Under the pieces are notes generated by a model that was not told the origin of the DNA, did not search any database, and saw only the letters and a list, made by a program, of their open reading frames with translations. From JAFARZ01 sp036490795 (lineage in GTDB: Bacteria > Actinomycetota > Actinomycetes > Streptosporangiales > Streptosporangiaceae), in assembly GCA_036490795.1 (NCBI GenBank), contig DASXDG010000206.1, positions 1-20,915 of the forward strand: a stretch of DNA of 20,915 nucleotides. Direction: 5' to 3'. Below are positions 1-6,280 of this stretch, piece after piece (position 1 is the stretch's first letter; every line of letters starts with the position of its first letter). The translations under genes and the position numbers were made by a program.

Positions 1-76
1 GCCTAGGGGCGCTGAGCTGGGAAGATGGCACGTAAGGCGGTGAGGGGGCGGCCTAAGACCTAGGAGATGCCCAAGA

Positions 77-149
77 TAAGGCATTCGTCCGATGCCGGGG
101 GTGGTGCCTTACGACGAATCTTAAGGGTGTCGGGAACAGAAGGTTCCCG
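77..149 (+). promoter_or_regulatory. Structured leader upstream of the 80-residue gene
   Basis: Three competing stems can form here: TAAGGCA (77-83) with TGCCTTA (105-111); ATTCGTC (83-89) with GACGAAT (113-119); and GGCAT (80-84) with ATGCC (92-96). They are interleaved or share bases, so they cannot all form together. A fourth, independent perfect hairpin follows: CGGGAAC (131-137), loop AGAAG, GTTCCCG (143-149). It lies about ten bases before the Shine-Dalgarno sequence at about 160-164. The stems are directly visible. That they act as an attenuator or leader RNA is inference. The last hairpin could instead terminate transcription arriving from upstream of the window, although no T-tract follows it. 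Confidence 0.4.
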
Positions 150-167
150 GATCAACCTGGAGGAACA

Positions 168-410
168 ATGCATCCCGAGATTCTTCGCCGGATGGCAGAA
201 GAGCACAATCGCGAGACTCAAGCCCGCGTACACGAAGTCCGCATCGCCTTGGCCCTTCGCGCCCTGCGGCGCAACGGCACCAAGCCGGCGTACGACAACT
301 ATGTGGTCCCGGCCATCCCGGACTACGTGGACGGCTCTTTCGCGGAGAGCGCCAAGAGCAAGGCGGACGGCGCCGCGGGTCGTGTGCCCGCAGCCCGCGA
401 CGCCGCATAG
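168..410 (+). CDS. Small hypothetical protein (80 aa)
   Basis: This is a short, charged, soluble protein with no signal peptide or membrane segment. The ATG is preceded by a strong GGAGG-type ribosome binding site with a five- to six-base spacer (CTGGAGGAACA before the start), which fixes the start. The first 35 residues, beginning MHPEILRRMAEEHNRETQAR, look like one amphipathic helix rich in Arg, Glu and Ala. A more ordered stretch around PAYDNYVVPAIPDYVDGS and an Ala-rich tail follow. Short proteins starting MHPE with an Arg/Glu-rich helix are common in actinomycetes and have no assigned function that I know of. The gene lies 49 bp upstream of the LuxR-type regulator and could be cotranscribed with it. 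No function is claimed. Confidence 0.7.
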   Translation: MHPEILRRMAEEHNRETQARVHEVRIALALRALRRNGTKPAYDNYVVPAIPDYVDGSFAESAKSKADGAAGRVPAARDAA

Positions 411-459
411 GCCCGCGGTGTACGCGGCGGACGTCCCGGAACTGGCCGGGGCGCGAGGA

Positions 460-3456
460 ATGACAAGCCATGGTGGCGCGCTGACTATAGCTATGAACGG
501 GCGTGCTTCCAGCTCCGTCCTCGTCGGACGGGTTGAACAGCTGGCGGCCCTGGAGGACGCTTTCACGAGCGTTCACCAGGGCAGTCCAGCTTCTGTCCTG
601 CTCGGCGGGGAAGCCGGAGTGGGAAAGTCGAGGATGGTCGACGAATTTACCGCCGCGGCACGGCGGGCGGGGGCCCGGGTGCTGACCGGCGGCTGCATGC
701 AGCTAGGCGTGGACGGTCTGCCGTTCGCACCGTTTACCGCGATGCTGCGCGACCTTGTGCACGAGATGGGGGCAGACGCGTTCGCCGCGATGCTGCCCGG
801 CCGGGCCACACGGGAGCTGGCCCGGCTGCTACCCGAACTCGGCGTGCCGGACCTGGACGACACGGGGCCCGCCCGGGCCCGGCTGTTCGAGGAGATGCTA
901 GGTACCCTCGAACAGCTTGCCCGCCGCTCCCCTGTCGTGCTCGTGATCGAGGACGCGCACTGGGCCGACCGGTCCAGCCGCGACCTGCTCACCTTCCTGG
1001 TCGGGAACCAGCGCGCCATCGGCGGCCTGATGGTGCTGGTCACGTTCCGGTCCGACGAATTGCACAGAACCCATCCGCTGCGGCCGCTGCTGGCCGCGCT
1101 CGAGCGGATCTCCTGGGTGGAGCGGCTCGATCTGCCAAGGCTGTCCCGGCAGGACACGGCCGACCTCGCCGCCAGCTTGCTACGCCGCACGCTCGCCGAC
1201 TCCGTGGCCGGCGCGCTGTTCCGCCGCACGCAGGGCAACCCGCTGTTCATCGAGTCCCTGCTGTGCTGCGACGGCGACCTGTACCGGGAGATGCCCGATT
1301 CGCTGCGCGACCTGCTGCTAGCCAGCGTGCACCGGTTGCCCGAACAGACCCAGGACGTACTGCGCGCCGCGAGCGCGGGCGGCGGGGTCACCGGGCACGC
1401 GCTGCTCGCGGCCGTGACCGGGCTGGATGACACGGCGCTGACCAGCGCGCTGCGCCCCGCGGTCACCGCGAACGTGCTGCGCGCCGAGGCGGACGGCTAC
1501 GCCTTCCGGCACGAGCTGATCCGCGAGGCCGTCCACGACGACCTGCTGCCCGGCGAGCACGGGCGCCTGCACATCAAGTTCGCCGAGGAGATCGACGGCG
1601 ACAACAGCCTGGTCCCGCCCGGCCGGGCCGATGTCGAGACCGCTCACCACTGGGCTTCGGGGCATGACGTCACCCGTGCGCTTACCGCGGCATGGCGCGC
1701 CGCCGGCCAGGCAGGCCGCGCCGTCGCGCCGGCCGAACGCCTCAACCTGCTCGCCCGCGTGCTCGAACTATGGGACCAGGTGCCGGACGCGGCCGAGCGG
1801 ATCGGCACCGACCACGCCCATGTCCTGGAGGAGGCGGCGACCGTCGCCGAGGACGCCGACGAATTCGAGCGCGGTGTCGCGCTGGCCACGTCGGCGCTCA
1901 AGGAGCTCGACCCGGAGACCGAGCCGGTCCGGGTCGCCCTGCTGCTCGAGGCGCGTGCCCGGTACAAGCTCAAGACCAGCCGGGTGGGAGCCGTGCCCGA
2001 CCTGGAGCAGGCGCTGCGGCTGGTACCCCCGGAGGTGTCGGCGGAGGCCAGGATCACGATCTTGCTGTCGTCGGCCCGCTGCCCCACCGACGAGCCGAGC
2101 AGGCACACCCGCGTCTTCGCCGAGGAGGCGCTGGAGCTCGCCCGGCAGCACGGCATCGCCGCCGCGGAGGCGAAGGCCATGCTCACGCTGGCCATGTTCA
2201 ATTCCGACATCGGCCAGCAGGCCGATCCGGATAGTCCCGCGATCGCGCTGATCCACCAGGCACGCACGCTGGCCGCGACCGCGGGGGCGCACGACCAGCT
2301 GCTAGCCGCCGCCGTCAACGAATCGCACGTGCTGGAGGGCGCGGGCGAGCACCAGCTGGCTTTCGAAGCGGCGAGGGATGGCATCGCTAGCGCGGACGCG
2401 CAGCGCCTGACCAGGACATCCGGCAGCCTGCTCTCGCTCAACGAGGCCGAGCCGCTGCTGGCGCTCGGCCGGTGGGACGAGATGATCGCGGTCGTCGACG
2501 GGGCGCTCGATCTGTACTACACGCCGGTGCACGGCCATCGCGCGCTGATCCAGATGCTGAAGGGCGAGGTCGCCGTCGCCCGCGGTGACATCGAGGCCGC
2601 GAGCCACGCCGCGGCAGCGGCGGAAGACCTGGTGCGATGCACAGCCGCCAAGTTCGAGCACACGATCGCGCTCGGCCGCCTGCGGATGCTCATCGCGCTC
2701 GCGGCGGATCCATGGCAGGCCGTCAGGACCGCGGCCGACGTCCTCGACGCGCAGGACGTCGCGGCCAGCAGCCCGCGGTACGTCTGGCCGGTGCTCACGA
2801 CGGCCGCCAGCGCCTGCGTCGCCGCGGCGCGCCAGCCGACCGCGGGCGGCGATGACGAACTGCGTGCGGACATCGCGGCGCTCGCGGACCGGCTGCGGGT
2901 GGTGGCGGAGAAGACGGAGGCGTTCGGCCGGGCGCAACGGGCGCACCAGCTGACCTACCAGGCCGCCGACCTGCTCCTCACCGGCGCGGAACGGCTCGGT
3001 GCGTGGGACGAGGCGGCGGCCGCCTGGGAAGCGGTCAGCGAACCGTACCGGCTGGCCCAGGTGCTGGTGCAGGCCGCCGAGGCCGCCCTTGCCGGCGGTG
3101 ACCGGGAGGCGGCGAGCGAGCGGCTGCGCCGCGCCGCGCCCATCGCGGCCGGCCTGGGTGCGACCCCGCTCAGCGAGGCGATCGGCTCGCTGGCCCGCCG
3201 GGCGCGCATCTGGCTGGGCGACGGATCACCGGCCAGCGAGACGGCTGCCAGTGACCCGGCGGCCGGCCTTACCGAACGCGAGCTTGAGGTGCTCCGCCTG
3301 GTCGCGGCAGGCCGCAGCAACAAGGAGATCGCCGCGGAGCTGTTCATCTCGCCGAAGACCGCCAGCGTGCACGTCTCCAACATCTTGGGCAAGTTCACGG
3401 TCAGCACCCGCACCGAGGCCGCCGCCCGCGCGCACGCCCTCGGCCTGCTGGGCTAG
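460..3456 (+). CDS. LuxR-family (LAL/MalT-type) ATP-binding transcriptional regulator
   Basis: A large cytoplasmic regulator of about 998 residues that would couple ATP binding and an unknown ligand to DNA binding. The N-terminal AAA_16-type module opens with LVGRVEQLAALEDAF. It carries a Walker A motif GEAGVGKS (residues 50-57) and a Walker B region VVLVIEDAHWAD (from about 159). The middle (about 350-900) is helical and Ala/Leu-rich, like the TPR-type repeats of this family. The C-terminus is a LuxR/GerE helix-turn-helix starting LTERELEVLRLVAAGRSNKEI (from about 937). The length fits LAL regulators (about 900-1100 residues). The start is uncertain: ATG 460 has AGGA almost touching it, and ATG 493 lacks a clear ribosome binding site. 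The frame is open back to 67, but that part overlaps the 80-residue gene and shows no domain. The gene converges on the tad operon, so control of that operon is plausible but unproven. Confidence 0.9.
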   Translation: MTSHGGALTIAMNGRASSSVLVGRVEQLAALEDAFTSVHQGSPASVLLGGEAGVGKSRMVDEFTAAARRAGARVLTGGCMQLGVDGLPFAPFTAMLRDLVHEMGADAFAAMLPGRATRELARLLPELGVPDLDDTGPARARLFEEMLGTLEQLARRSPVVLVIEDAHWADRSSRDLLTFLVGNQRAIGGLMVLVTFRSDELHRTHPLRPLLAALERISWVERLDLPRLSRQDTADLAASLLRRTLADSVAGALFRRTQGNPLFIESLLCCDGDLYREMPDSLRDLLLASVHRLPEQTQDVLRAASAGGGVTGHALLAAVTGLDDTALTSALRPAVTANVLRAEADGYAFRHELIREAVHDDLLPGEHGRLHIKFAEEIDGDNSLVPPGRADVETAHHWASGHDVTRALTAAWRAAGQAGRAVAPAERLNLLARVLELWDQVPDAAERIGTDHAHVLEEAATVAEDADEFERGVALATSALKELDPETEPVRVALLLEARARYKLKTSRVGAVPDLEQALRLVPPEVSAEARITILLSSARCPTDEPSRHTRVFAEEALELARQHGIAAAEAKAMLTLAMFNSDIGQQADPDSPAIALIHQARTLAATAGAHDQLLAAAVNESHVLEGAGEHQLAFEAARDGIASADAQRLTRTSGSLLSLNEAEPLLALGRWDEMIAVVDGALDLYYTPVHGHRALIQMLKGEVAVARGDIEAASHAAAAAEDLVRCTAAKFEHTIALGRLRMLIALAADPWQAVRTAADVLDAQDVAASSPRYVWPVLTTAASACVAAARQPTAGGDDELRADIAALADRLRVVAEKTEAFGRAQRAHQLTYQAADLLLTGAERLGAWDEAAAAWEAVSEPYRLAQVLVQAAEAALAGGDREAASERLRRAAPIAAGLGATPLSEAIGSLARRARIWLGDGSPASETAASDPAAGLTERELEVLRLVAAGRSNKEIAAELFISPKTASVHVSNILGKFTVSTRTEAAARAHALGLLG

Positions 3457-4499
3457 CCGTTGCCTGCCTGGATCTCCTCCACGTTGAAGTCCTTGTTCCA
3501 CTCGGTAGGGTTCATCTGCCCGTAGACGTGGCACGCGCCTACCGGCGGCGCCGTTCCCGGCTCGTTCTCCGGCTGCAGGACGTAGCAGACCGTCCACACG
3601 TTCTTCGCCGTGACCTGCGCGCCCTGCTGCGGCTCGCGGAATGTCACCCCGCAGTCGAGGTGACCGCCGGTACCCACGCGGGCGACGACGGCCGGCTCCT
3701 TGATCAGTTCCGGCGAGCCCAGGTACCCGCAGCCCGACGTGGTCAGCGAGTAGCCGGTGCCGCTGACGTTGAGCTTGAGCGTCGACGCGTAACCCCACGC
3801 GGTCGCGCCAGCACCGGCCAGTTGCGCGCTGACCGCCACGTACGGCATGCCGCCGCTGTAGTGCAGGCCGCCGACGGGCGGTCTCATCTTCACCGCGACG
3901 AACGTGGGCAGGTTCGAGTAGGTCGTCAGGCCCTTCGGGCTGGTCGTCATCCCGTTGGCCGTCGGGAACTGCATCACCGCGATGGCCAGCTCGGCCAGGT
4001 CCCTGGGCGTGAGCGGCACTGGCGGCGGATTGACCGCCCCGCCCTTGCTCGGCGTCACGAACTCGAACGGCACCTTGTCGCAGAGGGCGTCGTACTGCGC
4101 GGACGTCGACAGTTGCATGTACCACTCGCCGGGCGGCATCGGGTTCTCGTTCTGCATCTTGTACGCCTGCTGGTAAATCTGCTCGAGGATGCCGGTGAGC
4201 TGGCCGCCGTACTCCTGCGAGTCGGCGAGGTTGGCCACGATCGTGATGCTGCCGGTGTGCGCGTTGCCCAGGGGCGTCCAGTAGCACGGCGGCGTGACCG
4301 AAATCCCGAGGTTGTCCGTTCCCTGCGAGTAGTTCCCGCCGAAGTGGACCTCGTTCTCCACTTCGATCATGCAGCTGCTCCCGCCGCTGCAGGTGATACC
4401 GGGACCGCCGGTGCTGGCGTGGGCGGCCCCGGGGACGATCAGCATGGATGCCAGCGCCAGCAGGACCGCCCCCGCGATCAGGAATATCCGTGTCTTCAT
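3453..4499 (-). CDS. Secreted eight-cysteine protein B, last gene of the tad operon
   Basis: An exported protein of 348 residues. The N-terminus MKTRIFLIAG plus a hydrophobic stretch ending GAAHA is a Sec signal peptide, with likely cleavage before STGGPG. The mature part has eight cysteines at the same places as in its upstream neighbour (TCSGGSSC, PPCYW, DALC, SGCGYLG, LDCG, TVCY, GAC), which implies up to four disulfides. It also has a proline-rich linker (GGAVNPPPVPLTP) and ends in EEIQAGNG. I do not recognise a named domain and see no LPXTG or C-terminal membrane anchor. The ATG overlaps the previous gene's TGA in an ATGA junction, so the frame upstream of 4499 is not coding. Its stop codon shares the palindrome CTAG with the stop of the convergent LuxR gene. 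The position at the end of a tad operon suggests a surface or pilus-associated role, which is inference. Confidence 0.85.
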   Translation of the reverse strand: MKTRIFLIAGAVLLALASMLIVPGAAHASTGGPGITCSGGSSCMIEVENEVHFGGNYSQGTDNLGISVTPPCYWTPLGNAHTGSITIVANLADSQEYGGQLTGILEQIYQQAYKMQNENPMPPGEWYMQLSTSAQYDALCDKVPFEFVTPSKGGAVNPPPVPLTPRDLAELAIAVMQFPTANGMTTSPKGLTTYSNLPTFVAVKMRPPVGGLHYSGGMPYVAVSAQLAGAGATAWGYASTLKLNVSGTGYSLTTSGCGYLGSPELIKEPAVVARVGTGGHLDCGVTFREPQQGAQVTAKNVWTVCYVLQPENEPGTAPPVGACHVYGQMNPTEWNKDFNVEEIQAGNG

Positions 4500-5557
4500 C
4501 CGTTGCCTGCCTGAATCTCCTCGATGTTGATTCCGGCCCGCCACTGCAGCCCGTTCAGGTTCGCGTCCGGCACCGGGGTACAGTCTCCCGCGCCAGGCGG
4601 CGCCTGATAGTTCTTGATCGCGTAGTTCACCCAGCAGGTTTTCCAGCCGATCGCGGCGGCGATCGTCGCCGTTCCCGGCAGGTGGAAGGTGAACCCGCAG
4701 TCGGCCTTGCCGCCAGCGCCGATCGCCGCCACCTTCTTCGCGTCGTCCTTCAGCATCGCCGAGCCCAGGTACCCGCAGGACGACCAGGGCGTGGCATCGG
4801 TGTCGGTCGAGCTCAGCGACAAGGGCGTCGCATATGCCCATGCCGTCGCGCCTTGCCCGTCCAGTGCTGCCGACACCATCAGGTACGGCATGTCCCCCGA
4901 TGTCTCGTACTTGCCGCGCATCGTCACCCGGACGAACGTCGGCATGTTCGAGTACGTCGTTCCGTGCGACGGGCTGGTCACCAGGTTCCCCGCGGTCGGC
5001 AGCTTCATCACCGCGACCGCCAGCTGGGCCAGCGTCTTCGGCGGCAACGGCACCGGCGGCGGAGTCACCGCCCCGCCAGCGGCGGCGGGAACCCAGACGT
5101 AGCCCTGTGCCATGCAGGCGGCGAACCCAGCATCCGTGCCGCTACCGGTCCACGTCGGGTAGTACCACTCGCCGGCCGGCCGGGGATTCTCCGCCTCGAG
5201 CTTGGTCGCCTTGGTCAGCAGTGCCTGTTCCGCGGCGGTAAGGGAGCCCTCGATGGAATCCACCTGGTTGAGCCAGTTGATCAGGAGCTCGCTGCCCGTC
5301 TTGGCGTCACCTAGCCCCACCCACTGGCAGGGAGGTGGCTGGATCTCGACTCCCGGGTTGTCCGTCCCTGAACCGCGATTCCCGAAGAACGACACCTCGT
5401 TCTCCAGCTCGATCACGCAACTGCTGCCGCCGGTGCAGGTGACACCGGGGCCTCCGGTGGCGGCCTGGGCGGTCAGCGCGGGTGTCATGGCCAGCACGGT
5501 CACCAGCACGGTCGAAATGGCGATCAGCACGGCACGCTTTGGCTTGCACTGCCTCAT
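4496..5557 (-). CDS. Secreted eight-cysteine protein A, paralogue of its downstream neighbour
   Basis: An exported protein of 353 residues. The Lys/Arg-containing start MRQCKPKRAVLI and a hydrophobic core ending TAQA form a Sec signal peptide, with mature ATGGPGVTC. It aligns along its whole length with the following gene: TCTGGSSC near the mature N-terminus, ENEVSFFGN, PPPCQW, AENPRPAGEWY, GGAVTPPPVPL, SSCGYLGS, ADCGFTF, KTCW, GDC and the C-terminal EEIQAGNG. All eight mature cysteines are shared, so the pair arose by tandem duplication and then diverged. There is no cell-wall sorting signal. The start ATG lies inside a 17-bp tandem repeat that also encodes the end of the upstream lipoprotein. 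The downstream paralogue begins in an ATGA overlap. Function is unknown. Adhesin or pilus accessory protein is a guess from context. Confidence 0.87.
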   Translation of the reverse strand: MRQCKPKRAVLIAISTVLVTVLAMTPALTAQAATGGPGVTCTGGSSCVIELENEVSFFGNRGSGTDNPGVEIQPPPCQWVGLGDAKTGSELLINWLNQVDSIEGSLTAAEQALLTKATKLEAENPRPAGEWYYPTWTGSGTDAGFAACMAQGYVWVPAAAGGAVTPPPVPLPPKTLAQLAVAVMKLPTAGNLVTSPSHGTTYSNMPTFVRVTMRGKYETSGDMPYLMVSAALDGQGATAWAYATPLSLSSTDTDATPWSSCGYLGSAMLKDDAKKVAAIGAGGKADCGFTFHLPGTATIAAAIGWKTCWVNYAIKNYQAPPGAGDCTPVPDANLNGLQWRAGINIEEIQAGNG

Positions 5558-5590
5558 GGCTTGCCCCGTCTCATGGCTTGCACTGCCTCA
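5540..5590 (-). repeat. Three tandem 17-bp units spanning a stop/start junction
   Basis: On the plus strand the units are 5540-5556 and 5574-5590 (identical, TGGCTTGCACTGCCTCA) and the middle one at 5557-5573 (three mismatches). Read on the minus strand, each boundary CCA|TGA creates an ATGA, so a stop and a start overlap. The first unit ends the lipoprotein (RQCKP, stop). The second encodes a six-codon frame MRRGKP (5574-5554). The third starts secreted protein A (MRQCKP). The 17-bp period is not a multiple of three, so each copy shifts the frame. Confidence 0.9.
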
Positions 5591-6266
5591 CCTGGGGGTA
5601 ATAGGCGTCGGGATAGTCCTGGACGATCTGCCAGCCGCCGCCGGTGATCGGGGCCAGTTCGTCGGTGTACCGGTAGTAGTCCTGATTGGTCACGGACTGA
5701 CCGGGCAGAACCGCACCGGACTTGATGCTGGTGTTGAGCGAGCCGGCGGTATCGACGCAGGACGACACGTCCACGTTTCCCTTGATCGTCGGGTCGGGGA
5801 TGACGAACATGTCGAAGAAGCGGATCGTGCCCTTGAATGACTCGGCGGTCACGTCCGGCTGGGCCAGGTCGTTCTGCAACGTCGAGACCATCGACGTGCT
5901 CACCTCGTTCATCCAGCTCTGCGAGCGGCCTCCGGTGTACTCCGCGTAGAGGTAGTCCAGCTGGTAGTCCTTGTCGACGGTGACGGCGACGTTCAGCTGC
6001 GGGTCGCCAGGCAGATAAGAGGTCATCGCAACGTGCACGTTGCTGCCGAACGGCGGCATGGTGACCGTCGTCGACCCCGCCGCGAGGCTTGGCCGCGCCG
6101 TCACCGTGGCGTCCGGCTGACCAGCCGCCGTCGCGGACGATCCGCCCGCTGAGCCGCCGACGACGAACGAGCCCGACGACTGGGAGCCGCACCCGGCGGC
6201 CCCGGCGCAGACAGCACCGAGGAACGCGACGACAGCGACCAGCCTGGCTGTCCCGTACCTGTTCAT
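5571..6266 (-). CDS. Putative lipoprotein or secreted protein of the tad operon
   Basis: A protein of 231 residues. The start MNRYGTARLVAVVAFLGAVC is a signal peptide, and the stretch AGAAGC followed by GSQSSG resembles a lipobox. The -3 residue is Ala rather than Leu, so lipidation is likely but not certain. A Gly/Ser/Ala-rich linker follows. The folded part runs from about residue 65 (FGSNVHVAMTSYLPGD) to the end and has two cysteines (VSSC and RQC). I recognise no named domain. The gene starts 14 bp after the stop of the LysM-BTAD gene. In-frame GTG codons lie just upstream, the furthest three codons before ATG 6266 (GTG-AGG-GTG-ATG), so the start could shift slightly. Its last codons lie in the 17-bp tandem repeat. 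It is probably on the outer face of the membrane and could tether or chaperone the two secreted proteins that follow. That role is inference. Confidence 0.8.
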   Translation of the reverse strand: MNRYGTARLVAVVAFLGAVCAGAAGCGSQSSGSFVVGGSAGGSSATAAGQPDATVTARPSLAAGSTTVTMPPFGSNVHVAMTSYLPGDPQLNVAVTVDKDYQLDYLYAEYTGGRSQSWMNEVSTSMVSTLQNDLAQPDVTAESFKGTIRFFDMFVIPDPTIKGNVDVSSCVDTAGSLNTSIKSGAVLPGQSVTNQDYYRYTDELAPITGGGWQIVQDYPDAYYPQVRQCKP

Positions 6267-6280
6267 CACCCTCACCTGTC

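Noticed and set aside
77..119. H-type pseudoknot from the two interleaved stems
   Set aside because: The linkers between stems are zero and one base, too short to cross either helix, so alternative hairpins are more realistic.
435..450. CCCGG / CCGGG inverted repeat before the LuxR-type start
   Set aside because: Five-pair GC-only stems are common by chance at this base composition.
67..459. N-terminal extension of the LuxR-type gene in the same open frame
   Set aside because: It overlaps the 80-residue gene, which has a much better ribosome binding site. It crosses the structured leader and encodes no recognisable domain before the AAA module.
4500..4841. Upstream extension of secreted protein B
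   Set aside because: It lies inside secreted protein A in another frame, and the translated sequence is Arg/Gly-rich shadow sequence. The signal peptide starts at 4499.
5554..5574. Six-codon frame MRRGKP as a functional peptide gene
   Set aside because: It is a by-product of the 17-bp repeat period. It may matter for translational coupling, but there is no evidence for a functional peptide.
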